Shown here: positions 34,076-52,951 of the stretch, piece by piece
Position numbering within the stretch: position 1 is the stretch's first letter
How the letters are laid out: each line of letters starts with the position of its first letter
DNA from: Metaphire vulgaris
Taxonomy: Eukaryota > Annelida > Clitellata > Crassiclitellata > Megascolecidae
Reading direction: 5' to 3'
Assembly: GCA_018105865.1 (NCBI GenBank)
Contig: CM030868.1
Coordinates: 62,001 to 126,000 of the forward strand
Length of the DNA stretch: 64,000 nucleotides
Made by a program: the position numbers and the translations under genes
Notes under the pieces: model-generated
What the model saw: the letters and a program-made list of their open reading frames with translations, nothing else
The model's database searches: none
What the model was told of the DNA's origin: nothing

Positions 34076-35166
34076 CGCTCATCGCGTTCAGCTGCTGAGA
34101 CTGGATGTTACTGGGAAGACACCGTTCTTCCTTTTGTGACGTCAAATTTTGATGCTTCACGCAAACAGAAGATGAAGAAAAACAATGAAGACACTGGCCG
34201 TGAAAGCAGTTAGCCGCGCTGTTCTTAATCTTTGGAAGTCCATTGATTGATGTTGTCGTAAATGATTAGATTTTTAAAGGAATTTGAAGTTACCTGATCG
34301 CATTAATTTCTGGGTCTCTGTTGACCGGGCGTAATTATTGTTCTGCATATTAACAGTATAAATCGCATCAAGCACTATGCTAAATATTGCGTGGTCTGCT
34401 TTCTTTTGTCTTGGTCTAGAGCAGCGTCTATGAGGGCGTCGTCATCTGTTACTGGTTGTTCAGCAGAATCCAAATATCATCAGGTAACGGACTCTATTTA
34501 GTTAAGCTATTTCATTTAATTCTCTAACACACATCACACACACAATCTAAGGACGATTTTAATATGTAGTGTAGTTTCCCATTGTCTGCTTGCTTCTGTC
34601 TGTCTCTGTCTCTGTGCGTGCTGTTGCTTTGAGCATGTTCTTCTTTTGCGTTGATTGAGTGTTTAATTTCGAATTGACATAAAGCATGGAAGACTTTGCT
34701 CTGCCGATCTCTTCCTTCGCTTCGGCTGATCGGCTGACAGGAAATGATCTGCAGCGCACCCAGCGGTCGACGGATGAAATTGTATCCGGAAGACTTCTCC
34801 TTTAATAAATTTATTGGAAATTGCAGCAGTATTTTGCTGCAGTGGGATGGGGTGGGGGTGGGGGGGGGGGTCTTCTCCGCCTTTGCTGCTTCGGAAGTAT
34901 TTTCGCGGTTGTTTTGCTTAGAAGCAAGACCGGAAGTCGATGTCCGAACTGAACCGGAAGTTGCTGTTGATCGCTGTTTCCGGTTGCTTTCGGCGGAGAT
35001 TATGCGAGACATTTGATCGATCGATTTAGGCATCAAACAATTATTGTTTAATCTTCGAAAATATTTGCAACGCAGATTTCGATGGTGGGGAAGAAGGGAG
35101 AGAGGGAGGGAGGGAGTAATGAGGCTGGAATTTCTGTGTTTTAGGATGGCTGAGTAATCATTTCAG

Positions 35167-37369
35167 TGGAGCGTCTGTCAGAACGTGTTCTAACAGTTCG
35201 GAATGCATGGAGTCGATGGGCGAAGTCTGTTTCCATCTGTACGAAGGTTGTCCTAAGGCCCAGTGCATGTGTGGTCGTCGTTCGAAGCTCATTCCAACGG
35301 ATGACGTCAACGCAAAATGCGTCCCAAGTCAGTCGCAAGTCTCTACCAATACACAAATAGGAAGCTATTAATAGATGCGAACCGTTGCCATTAGAAACAA
35401 GTCCTTCTCATCAGTCTCGAGTAGTGTACTCTTCTTCTTTTTGTGTGTTAGGTTAGTTTGTGGTCTTTGAGTAGATTTAAACATAACATCAGTCGACACG
35501 ATTATTTTTTCACATTAAAATCAAAACCTCTTACTCTCTGCAGAAAGAGACAGAGACAGACAGACAAAGACAGAGAGAGAGAGAGAGACCAAGAGTACGG
35601 AATGCTTCACGCTCTCAGTGAAGTTAAAAAAGACTGACGGACAAGGACAATGCCGACCCCAACCCAAGCACGAGGACAAGGACAGAACCTCCAAGCACAA
35701 GGACTGACCTCTAAGGACAAGGATCAAGAACAAGGACCGACCTCTGTCAGAAAAAAGGCAAAAAGGAAAGAACCAAAAATGATTTCATTTCGAATCACGC
35801 AATTTAAAAAGCCATAAAAAGAATTTTGTAAAAGACAATCTAGTCAACAGCAATGTTGCCTTTTTAATAAACAAGTGTTTCCAGCAGCTGATCAGTCATC
35901 TGCGCACACGAATAAGACCCATTATTATGAGACGACTTTGTGAAAACATTCGTTCAACTGGCGTCGACGTGGCAGGGAAACACAGAATTCTGCCAACGAG
36001 CTTCGAAAGATGGAATTTAGGTAAGTTTGTGAAAGAGTTCTTCCGGATCTCGTGCATTTATGAGCTGCAGATATATTCGTTCAATTGGCGCTCTGGACTC
36101 TGCAGTGTGTCTGCATCAGTCTCCGCCTATGCCAACAATGATGGGTGCAAAGGTCAGCACATGCATGCTTATACGTCATCAGACAGGAAAAGGAAGTTCA
36201 GCTGTTCCACTGCTATTATAAAGGCAACAATGACCGACCTTCAAGGACGAGGAAGTTCAAATTGGTCCTTAACGAGACCTTAAGGACAAGGACCAGGACA
36301 AGGACAAGGATTGGCATCACTGCATGCCGTTGTTAGCTCTACCATCGAATATCTGGTCTTTTGCTTTCAGTCAGCGCTGGTCTCGACCAATGTTCGTCCG
36401 ATCAGATGTGCGCAGAAGGAATGTCGTGCAGGGGAGGATCGTGTCGCTGTGTCAACGGGAGAATGACCCCCGACAGACTGCAGTGTCTCCAACACAACGC
36501 CCGACTCATCGGCGAGAAATGCTCGCGCAAAGAACACAACTGCTACCAGAAATCAGGTAGAAATCACTGCACTCGGATGCCTTTTGTCTTCTCAAATTCT
36601 CCCAACTAAACTCAAAATAATCAGAGTCGTAACGTTGAGCTTAGTCATTTTCTTCTTTCCTTATATAGCTTCTGGTTACACTACGGGAGACGTCACGTGT
36701 TCTTCAGCAGATGGCGTCTGCGCATGCGCAGAAGGTCACAGGACGGATGGCATGAGTTGTCGGAGACGTAAGAACAACGTTCTTCACAAGAAACACGGAA
36801 TGAGGAGGAGTGGCAGCGACCTTACTTTTCTCTCTCTTCTCGTCTTTTCAAACGACTCTTGAAGCGGAAGACGATAAATAATTATAATAGCGTAGAGCAG
36901 TGGCGCAGCCAGGATTTCCGAAAGGGGGTTTTGGTTTTGACCTCGTGACCAACTTGGAAAAAATCTTGACAGGCAAAAAAGTTCGTCACCTGTTACACCG
37001 TTACATTCTGTAGCCAACGGGGGTTTGACCCCAAAATCGCGTCCCAAAATAAAAATTTATAGAAGCTCCTTTAAAATGTTTGTTTTCGGCAGACAAGGGG
37101 GTCCCCCTCCCAAACCCCCTTAGCTACGCCACTGGCGTAGAGTGCGGGTTAGGAAGGCGTTGTCTTTGATGACTAAAATGGTATTTGTTCGTTTCGAAGG
37201 AAGAGTTGACGAATACGGCTGCAAGAAGTCTTTTCACTGCGCGGGAGGATCAGTATGCACGAACGGTCAATGCCTCTGCCCGGTCGGTTATAGCGCCCCT
37301 CGGACTCCAGGCGCTCGATTCAAGTGCATTCGCAATGGAGGCAGGTTTCTCAGGATGGCAACAATATGG

Positions 37370-37420
<51 letters not shown>

Positions 37421-37590
37421 GAACAACGACGCGACCATTCATTGTCGTCGTTGTCGTTATCATTTCGTTTCAGCGACGACGAATCTTCGTCTGGGAAGTG
37501 AATGCGATGAGATGAATGAGCTATTCTATTGCGGCGTCGACCTCGTCTGCCATAGGTGTGCCTCTGTACAGGTCTACCGTTGCGTCAGGT
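35167..37590 (+). CDS. Secreted Cys-rich EB-module-like protein (partial, 5 exons)
   Basis: Function unknown; tandem small disulfide domains suggest an extracellular or receptor ectodomain protein. Exons that join in frame: 35167-35327, 36371-36556, 36669-36767, 37200-37340, 37474-37590 (donor gtaagt). The encoded pattern repeats C-x(5-7)-C-x-C plus G-x-C-x-C-xx-G, for example QCSSDQMCAEGMSCRGGSCRC, GVCACAEGH, GSVCTNGQCLCPVGY and LGSECDEMNELFYC. This is like EB modules of worm and insect secreted proteins. Phases agree: A|TC, G|CT, C|GA, G|CG. The third intron (36768-37199) contains a hAT-like MITE. The fourth junction needs a GC-AG intron (GAG|GCAGGT at 37341); the GT alternative at 37345 breaks the frame at once. 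The start codon, signal peptide and 3' end were not found. It could in principle be the ectodomain of a larger protein. Confidence 0.6.
35635..35750 (+). repeat. AAGGACA-type short tandem repeats
   Basis: Irregular AAGGACAAGGAC and ACCTCYAAG units, repeated again at 36235-36312 (ttaaggacaaggaccaggac). Both lie in the intron between the first two EB-like exons. Confidence 0.7.
36898..37134. mobile_element. 237-bp hAT-like MITE with perfect target duplication
   Basis: Starts CAGTGGCGCAGCCAGGATTT and ends TTAGCTACGCCACTG, inverted. GCGTAGAG occurs at 36890-36897 and 37135-37142. The interior has GACAGGCAAAAAAGTTCGTCAC. It is inserted in an intron of the Cys-rich gene. Confidence 0.88.
37369..37420. 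repeat. (CAT)n microsatellite
   Basis: About 17 CAT units in the presumed GC-AG intron of the Cys-rich gene. Confidence 0.9.
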
Positions 37591-38041
37591 GTAAGTAGAC
37601 ACCTGTTGCATTAATTGCGAAAAACAAATTCCTCTAATTTCTAATTTGTTCTGGTTGTTGTCCTCTGTTGCTTCTAACGGATGATCTACCTGTCTGCCTG
37701 CTTATGTTTCTCATTTTGCTTGTCTGTCTGTCTGTCTGTTTTCTTTCCGTAGGCCTATCTGGTTCGCTACTTCAATAGAGTTATTGTATTTCGTCAGTGG
37801 CTGTGTTCATAAGTGCATAAGTGTTGTTGCCGAGTGAATCTTCTGAGTTTTGTTTAAACACTCAACAGTTGTTTTGGGAAATGACTTCAGTCGCTTTGGA
37901 GACTCCTCCTCTTCTTCCTCCTCCTCCTCTTCCTCCTCCTTCCAAAGGACTTTATCTTCTGTCAGCAGCAACTTCAGTATCTCTGCGATTGTTTCCGCGT
38001 CTCTTCTTATCAATTCAGTCTTCACTGCCAGGTAGAGAGAG

Positions 38042-38080
<39 letters not shown>

Positions 38081-41000
38081 AAAGAGAAAGAGAAAGAGAA
38101 AGAGAAAGAGAGGTAGAGGAAGAAAAAGCAAAGGTGAGATCTATGAATTTTTGGCGATAGATATAAATGTGTTAAGACGAAGAAGAAGCGTGTAGATTTT
38201 ACTTTCTACAATTTCAATGCAACTGAATGCTTAGCAAATAACTTTTGTGTTAGATTTAATTAAGTTAACAGAGTACAGTATTCGCCTGATTTTTACTCTT
38301 TTAATTTCCTCTTCACTTCAGTTTCTCACTTAATCATCACATTAAGTGAAGATCTGTGATCCAATCATTTTCCACATTTACTGTATATAGAAAACGAAAA
38401 CCAATGCGCTATATAATTCACGAAGCCGTGCTTCATTTTGTCTGACTAGCTTTCAGTTGAAAGAGCCTTCGACCTCAAGAGAGAGAATCACACAGATGGC
38501 GACGATTAATCTACCGATTGAACTTTTTCTTTCTAAAACAGTCGCTTCAGAATCTCCAGGGACTGAATATATTTTTGCTTTATTTTGTTAAACAATAAAT
38601 TATCAGTTTTATATCTCTATCGTTATCCTCATCATCATCATCGTCGTCGTCGTCTTCATCTTCTCTGTCTTGTCTTTTGCTTGTAATTGCGCTAATCGCA
38701 ATCTAATGATTTTCATCCTATGCACTTGTCATTAGTCATCACTCTTCAGAACAGTTTAATGTTGATATCTGAACTGGTCTTATGACGTTAGAGGAAATAT
38801 ATTTTTGTAGGTTGTTATCATAATTTTAGTTTCTGACCATTCACTGCGTAGCAGCAGGGCTGCCGACGACGGCCAATTCATTTGGCGCTTTAATAGAGAG
38901 CGTGTCCTGGTCTTTAATTAATCAGCCTATGCTGAATTATTTCTCATTTTAATGTTAAAATCAGATTATACATTATATATTCAATTTGTTCCTCATTTTC
39001 TTGAACGAAATCATACCTGAAGTCACCAGCAGAGGTTCAAAGTCCGATATCTTTTTAGTTTTCGCAATAACTTTCTTCTAATGGAATGTTTTTCAAAAAA
39101 GTAGGTAATTTGCCCTCGAAGCTCTTCATCCCTGCGTTCAATCGCCATCAGGCTAAATGGTATACAGTGCGTTTTTCTACTTTTTCTAGGGAAAAAGGTT
39201 TGGGAACGCATTTCCAGGACCGTTGAGATAAATTCCTACCGTCCCCTAAAACGTTTTCAAATTTTTAAAAGATTTTTAGTGATGACGATTTTTTGGGCTC
39301 ATCATGTAGTGTCAAAAATGGCGATGGCCTTTTTATGCTCGTCGGGTGCCAGGTGGTGAGATCAGGCGCAACTGATGCGACGCACTATTGCATCATATCA
39401 CATCTCAATATATGAGAGGGAAAAGTTGTGGGAACGCCGTTTCCGTGCATTACGCCATTACCACAGAAAAAGTACTGACAGTTTAACTTAAGATCTCATG
39501 AAACCATGAAACACTTTCGGGGCCTACGTTAGACCCTCGAAGAGCCTCGTTTCCTTTGGCGGATTTACATTTTTAGGCCCCGGTACACTCTTCTAAAACG
39601 TTACAGATCAAGTGTGTGAAAAATGACGAGATCACCTTTTTGCTTCTCAAGTTTAAGCTTTTCTCGGGAAACGTTCGGAAGAGTGGAAGAGTTACAGATC
39701 AGTTGTATGAGTAATAATGGCGATTATCTTTTTCTTTTTTCAGGACACGTTACGTAGTCTAACAAATGGTTGCATTTCGGAAAATTGAGTTGTTTAAACA
39801 AATAAATCATAAAAATTATCATAAAATATTGTTAATAGAAAAGGTGGGCCCCTAAATGTTTATTTTGCAGGTGGGCCCGGTGTACAAATGTACCATTTGT
39901 ACCGCGGTAAATCCGCCACTGGTCGTTTCCCTCTGGCGATCAGAAGTTGCTGCGTCCCTCAATTTCTATTTCTTGATTCGTTTGATTTTAGTCATTATTT
40001 TCTGGAATTGGACTCAGAAGTCGCTTGTTTTTCTTTTGCTGTCGTTCTTGTGTGTCGTCTTTTTCATCTGATTTTATCTCTATTCGAATTTAGCGATGAA
40101 GATTCAGTCGATGGACGACTAAACGACCAGTGGCTTTATCTGGGGCGTCGATCGCAGTCGAGTTTTGCTCTCTGCTCTGGTTGATCTCGACTCGGGCGAT
40201 TGAGTCTGAGACCGAATTAACTCAGAGTCAACAGAGACACGCAAGATGAAAAGGATTAGGTCAGAGGCCAAAGTAGAGGGTCATTGATTGACAGCGGAAA
40301 AATTGAATGCCTATATCAACGAAAACCAGAGATGGTCTCCAGAAAACGTTAACTATAATGAGAATAATGAAAACAAGAAACAACAATGGTAGATGTGCAT
40401 TATGCGTGATTGGTGAGCATTGGGGGGGGGGTTGCAGTGGAGAGTGACAGATACATTGAAATATAAACGTTCTTAGAATAGAGAAAAACCTCAGAGGTTT
40501 TAGAATTTATTCGCAAACCTTTCAGGGGTCGTACGAGACTTTGACCTTCCCCTGCCCACCTCCCACCCCAAACCTTCAGATTTCGTTCAACTGATTGAGA
40601 GTAAACGCGAAAAAGAGGGGCGAGAACCTAATATATATATATATATATACAGTATATGAGTGGTGTATATTCAGAATTATAGATCGCCAATTGAGAAAAT
40701 GAACCGATTCATTCGCATCGTTGTCATAAGAGGAGACAAACACAGTCGGTGTCGCCGCCGCCGCCGCCGCCGCGTCGTCGTCGTCGTTGTCGCTGCTCTC
40801 AGTCTAAGGACAGGAAGAAGGCGATGCTCCGACCGCCGCCATCTCCTCCTCCTCCTCCTCCTCCTCCTCCTCCTTCGGAGGCGGCTGTGGTAAATTGCCG
40901 TCGGTCGATGGGCGGCCGAAGAGAGGCTGTGACGGACGCTGGCGAAGCAGGAACAGCGTTCCTTGAAGCATTTCCCATCGCTGCTCAGGTTCATCGCCAT

Positions 41001-41490
41001 TTTAAGCGGACCAACAGGAAAACCCTGGAATCAGCTGCAGATTAAGAGAGGGAGAGAGAGAGAGAAACATCTCACTTCCGGTCTTAAAGGTCGTCTGACA
41101 GTGAATATATTAAGCGTTTTATTCTCTGCCAATGGCAGTCCTGGCGTGTTTCGGTTTTCTTCTCTCCGAAAAATAGAACATTTTCAACATTAAATGCTCA
41201 CTTAATATAGGAATAGGCTACACTATAGAGAGACGATTACACTGGAGGCGATGCGATTTGCCTTTATATTACTCGAGTTGGACAATCGCACCGGTTGCTC
41301 GTCTCCAACTTTAGCTATTGAAGAAGATGATATTAACTTCACTTCGATTTCGTTTTAATTCTAGGCTTTGAAATTTCTTCCGAAATTCGACAAAGAAAAA
41401 GACTTGATCCTTATATACAGAATATATAGAAATTCGAAGTAATCGTTAGCTTTAATAGATTCTTTATCCGTCATTTTTATTTCGTCTTAT
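37591..41490. other. Region between Cys-rich gene and neuroligin
   Basis: No exon with recognisable homology is seen. It contains (CTC)n at 37900-37945, (GA)n/(GAAA)n at 38034-38112, a (TCA)n/(TCG)n patch at 38626-38660, the MITE at 39554-39921, (TA)n at 40630-40650 and a CCG/GTC/CTC-rich stretch at 40750-40885. The 3' exons of the Cys-rich gene and any 5' UTR exon of neuroligin could be here. Confidence 0.55.
39554..39921. mobile_element. hAT-like MITE
   Basis: Right end GTAAATCCGCCACTG; left end CTTTGGCGGATTTACA, an imperfect inverted match. The flanks CTCGTTTC (39546-39553) and GTCGTTTC (39922-39929) match at 7 of 8 bases. The interior has GAGATCACCTTTTTGCTTCTC and a related GATTATCTTTTTCTTTT segment. 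Confidence 0.75.
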
Positions 41491-41495
41491 TCGCG

Positions 41496-49020
<7,525 letters not shown>

Positions 49021-49329
49021 TGTCTTTTCAACAGCAGAGAGGTCGTTTGAAACGGAACCCTCTTTACTTAAGACAGCGAGGATCCGAGGTCAAAGAGGTC
49101 AAAGAAAGAAGACCTCCAGACAACCTGTTCGGTGCCTTATGCATTTGTGTAGCGCCATTTGTAAATCGAGAGATTTTCATAGATTTTCAGATGATAGCGA
49201 AATGACTCAAGTTCTCATCTATCAATCACAGATTACTTTCAATGAGCGATCGAATCTTACCTTACTTACTTGAGAATTAGACTAAGACCCTTTGACGAAT
49301 AATATTCTCTAATTGCAGTTATTAAATCC

Positions 49330-49335
49330 AATAAA
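49330..49335 (+). promoter_or_regulatory. Candidate polyadenylation signal of neuroligin
   Basis: AATAAA 310 bases after the neuroligin stop codon and before the convergent neuropeptide gene. Confidence 0.5.
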
Positions 49336-49599
49336 ATTATCTGAAAACTTTAGAAAAGTTTCGTCTCTGCTGAGGCGCTTTCTCTCGACTCTTGGCGCTC
49401 TTGTCGGTCGATTGATATATGATCTTCAGTTGTGTAATGTTCCAAAGTGTCGCTGAAGTGTGAGTTATTTTAAATCTTATTTCTAAAAGATTGAAACTTC
49501 AAAATGATTCTTAAAGCGCATGGAATTTGTTTTCTGGAGTCCAAACGGTTAATGCGATCGCTTAACCCTTTAACTAGTGCGACCGGTGTAACTAAAGTG

Positions 49600-49662
49600 T
49601 AAAGCGCTCTTGACTTTGGCCCTTCTTCCATGTTTCTGCGCTATATAAATTGACTTACTATC
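49600..49662 (+). mobile_element. SINE 3'-end fragment
   Basis: Matches the reverse complement of 955-1018 (aagcgct...ttggcccttcttccatgttt...gcgctatataaattgactta). It lies between neuroligin and the neuropeptide gene. Confidence 0.55.
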
Positions 49663-49995
49663 TAGCTAACTAACCAATGGGTTAGGAGGGCGACATGGCG
49701 GTGTTAGTGGGAGAAAGGGACCTGTGGCTGCAGTTTTTATGGACTTTTAATGACACCGATTCAAAGTTGTTTAAATCAATCAAAAGACATTGCTGTCGTT
49801 TGTTGATTCGCTTTTAATTCGAATTCGTTCACTGACATTCGACTCTTAATTATTATAAGTTTCACGAATGTCCAATGGACCAAGACCGTCGACCTTCGCT
49901 TTACTTCTAAATGTATTTCTGATCTGAGACAAAGAACTATTAATAGATCGAATATCGATTTGTGACGTCATGCTTGTCTTTTAGTCGTTGATACA

Positions 49996-50637
49996 TTAAA
50001 GGTGAGCATCGCTAGAGCCTCGTTTTCCTAGAAACGGACTTCTTCTTTTACCCAGGAAAGGGCTTCTTCTTTTTCCCAGGAAAGGGCTTCTTCTTTTTCC
50101 CAGGAAAGGACTTCTTCTTTTTCCCAGGAAAGGGCTTCTTCTTTTTCCCAGGAAAGGACTTCTTCGTTTCCCAATAAATGGGCTTTTCCTCTTCTCTTCA
50201 TTTTCTCCATTTTGCAATTCGATCGCCATCTTGTTATCATCATCGTTGTCATTATCACTTGAAATCAACTGAGAGCCGTAGTCGTTGTAATTGACCATTA
50301 TGTCGTCATTGTCGTCGTCATCACCACCAGCTTCTCCCAAATAGTCGCCAGTTGCTAAGGCGACGCATAACTCGAAGGCGTCTCTATGGTTACAGCATTC
50401 GGCTGCGGTTGCTATGGTCCTAGCTGCAGCGCAATTGAAGCAGATGGCGCTGACGTCACTGTGACCCTGATCGCATACGTCATCGAAAACGTCGACTGGA
50501 CTGTTGCCAACGCCACTGTGTTGCTTGATGTTGTCTAGAATTGCCGGAGACTGCTGTTGCACCGTTGTTCCAATGACTCCAAGCAGAAGAACGACAACCA
50601 ACGAAGGTGTTGTCAATCGGAGACTTAAGACTTTCAT
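49996..50637 (-). CDS. Neuropeptide precursor with seven (R/K)SPF(L/I)amide copies
   Basis: Secreted prohormone, 213 residues, single exon. The ATG at 50637 is chosen because a signal peptide follows directly (MKVLSLRLTT, then PSLVVVLLLGVIGTT). Residues 55-91 hold six cysteines spaced C-x10-C-x2-C-x11-CC-x8-C. A Gly/Asp-rich acidic spacer lies at about 101-135. From residue 149, KR precedes KSPFIGKR and then six tandem RSPFLGKR units, ending GSSDAHL. Dibasic KR sites with Gly before them are the classic signal for cleavage and C-terminal amidation, giving RSPFLamide (or SPFLamide) and KSPFIamide. The ending resembles arthropod GSEFLamide and annelid EFLGamide peptides, the latter reported as ligands of TRH-receptor orthologues. 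That family link is inference from a short motif. No match to the six-Cys spacer is recalled. It is convergent with neuroligin, 975 bases apart. Confidence 0.88.
   Translation of the reverse strand: MKVLSLRLTTPSLVVVLLLGVIGTTVQQQSPAILDNIKQHSGVGNSPVDVFDDVCDQGHSDVSAICFNCAAARTIATAAECCNHRDAFELCVALATGDYLGEAGGDDDDNDDIMVNYNDYGSQLISSDNDNDDDNKMAIELQNGENEEKRKSPFIGKRRSPFLGKRRSPFLGKRRSPFLGKRRSPFLGKRRSPFLGKRRSPFLGKRGSSDAHL
50013..50187 (-). repeat. 24-bp tandem coding repeat in neuropeptide gene
   Basis: Seven 24-bp units encode (R/K)SPF(L/I)GKR. The middle units differ by only one or two bases, mainly at a third codon position (aaaggg/aaagga). The first (KSPFIG) and last copies are the most diverged, as expected when internal copies are homogenised by unequal exchange. 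Confidence 0.9.
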
Positions 50638-50668
50638 GTCTAACACAACAACAAACGATTCTCTTTAA

Positions 50669-50860
50669 GTAAGTAAGTAAGTAAAATCTCGTTAATTTCT
50701 ATAGCGCTTTCAGAAGAAGCACCGAAGTAGCTCCCTATTCCTATGCGCTTAATCTCAAAATGAAGTAGCTATAGCCAAAGGTGCATGGGGTCGTTCATGC
50801 CGGATCATTTAATCGAAAGGAGCAAGTGGTTCTCTTTACATGTCGATTCGATTTTAATAT
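50669..50860 (-). mobile_element. SINE-like repeat
   Basis: Reverse orientation: (TTAC)n, then AATCTCG, then AATTTCTATAGCGCTTTC. This is the complement of the GCGCTATATAAAT..ACGAGATTTTACTTA tail seen at 24980-25030 and 31970-32005. It lies just upstream of the neuropeptide start codon, so it may sit within its promoter region. Confidence 0.55.
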
Positions 50861-51026
50861 TGAAATCTTTGTCCGTTGAAAATGAACTGGAAAATATTTA
50901 AGCACAAAGTGAATGGCAACGAAAGGAAATATCAGCAGCCTATCGAATCACGTGATCTTCTGTCTTGATAGTAAGAAGCACAAAGAGACTTCAGGCGACT
51001 AGAAAGGTTCGTAAAATTGTTGCGCA

Positions 51027-51087
<61 letters not shown>

Positions 51088-51707
51088 CGAGAGAGCAGCA
51101 AGTAGATTCCACGAAGAGGTTTGTTTTAAAGAAAACTTTGAGATGAATCTCATTCGGAAGAAATATCTCGCTAAGTCTCTTCCTAAATAGCAGCTTATGT
51201 CCTTCTATCTGCACTGGTCATAATAAGACAGCGTCCGTGATGAATGCGCTCAGTTTTCGCGGTCTCATTTCAAGTCTAATAAAGCGTTTATTTGCGCATA
51301 GGAGAACAGTACGTTGGGCGCAGTGGAAAGCACACTGTGCCCAGCAGCAGAACGACCGCTGTTTGATGTAAACGTTACGGGTCTTTATTAAGTCGACAGA
51401 TGATTTAAAGGCGCTCTATAAATGCGAGATTATGCGTCCTATAAGTAACAATGACGACATCTAAAAGAATGGAGGCGGGGGGTGCGCCCCACGCCCGCCG
51501 AGGGGCAAATGCCACCGGACCTGAGAGTGCGAAAGAGTGACCGATGCGATGAAACGACTGAATAAAATCTTCATTAGAGACTCAAAGAGGGAACGAGAGG
51601 AGTTCGAGACAGTCATCGCCAAATCACGGAGTCAACGAAAGTCAAGTATTTTCTCAAGAATCAAATCAATCTGATAATCAGCTGCATTCACAATGGACCA
51701 CTGTTGG

Positions 51708-51753
<46 letters not shown>

Positions 51754-51774
51754 GCACACACACATATATCGCAG

Positions 51775-51808
<34 letters not shown>

Positions 51809-51878
51809 TAATTTCTATGTCTCCGGACAATTTTTTTCATAAGTCCCGTCCTCGAAAATGAAGTACCGATGGCATAAA

Positions 51879-51911
<33 letters not shown>

Positions 51912-51921
51912 TGCCTCACAC

Positions 51922-51973
<52 letters not shown>

Positions 51974-52920
51974 CTGCTATTTGTTCATACAGTCAAAACC
52001 TGTTAATGAAACATTGAGTCATGACAGATTGAATGTTTGTCATTGACTGCTCATTGTGGCTTTAAGAGGAATGACGTTAGCAGGGTTTCACTGTTTACGA
52101 TCGCAACAAGAAAGACTCACACAAAGTTAGGATTGATAACCAGTTGCTTAGGACGACATCTTGACAAGACAGACAGACAGCAGACAGACAGACAGAAAGA
52201 GGGAGAAGGGAAAGAGAGACTCGTACTTGGCGACCTTTCCCAACTGATGGATCGAAACAGACGGTGTGATATGATGGTGGGGGAGGATGGAGTAAAGCCA
52301 GAAGCGGCGGCATCAGTATAATGGAACGCATGGAAATGCTAATGAGAGAGGAAGATTAGGGATGAATAGAGTGAAGAAGAGGAAGAGGTCAATGGTGCGT
52401 GGAACTGCTAAGTGGAGAAGAGGATGCAGAAGAAGCAACTGGATCGGAGGATGACGCCTGTCAGGAACATGACAGAGAATGAAGAGAAGCACTCTGACGA
52501 CGTCGTTGTCTCTAGAGAATGAATTTCAACTTCTCCTCTTCTCCATCTGTTCCTTTTGTTTGCTGTCTGCTTTCATGGATCTTCTTTTCACCCATTCTTT
52601 GTCCTTCTGGGTATCCTTTTGTCTGTCCAGCGCTCGTGTTTTACTATTAGAAAATTTTCGTTGAGTCAATTTTTCGTTGACTCTTCACTCCGTCGTCCAT
52701 TTTGATGGTTCTTGTCTCTGAGGATTCGCTTTGCGTACGAAACACCTGAGACAGGTGAAAGAGTGATTACTTTACTGCAATTCAGTTACCTGAAAACGGT
52801 CTTTACTTCACTTGCGAGCTTAGTCTGTAAGTGTTGCCTCACTCTCTGTCGAAAGCAAGGCCTCTCTCAGAGTAGACTTAGATCATTGTAACCGCCTCTT
52901 ATCTGATTCAATGAATTTAT

Positions 52921-52951
<31 letters not shown>

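Larger units (their letters stand above)
29125..35160. other. Intergenic region without recognisable gene
   Basis: I see no protein homology, splice-consistent exon chain or RNA gene here. Contents: the MITE at 30133-30287, a SINE-like tail at 31925-32005, (TTA)n at 32327-32393, a CA/CCCCA tract at 32757-32800, a GC-rich block at about 32975-33120 (locally rich in CG, not assignable to a gene), (GA)n at 33848-33897 and (TCC)n at 34010-34070. The 5' exon of the Cys-rich gene starting at 35167 may lie here, but I cannot pick it out. Confidence 0.6.

Noticed and set aside
34184..34240. ATG with MKTLAVKAVSRAVLNLW as the signal exon of the Cys-rich gene
   Set aside because: Weakly hydrophobic, ends in a stop within a few codons, and no donor in the required phase is evident.
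50013..50187. CRISPR-like array (short regular repeats)
   Set aside because: Units are contiguous 24-bp coding repeats without spacers, in a eukaryotic neuropeptide gene.
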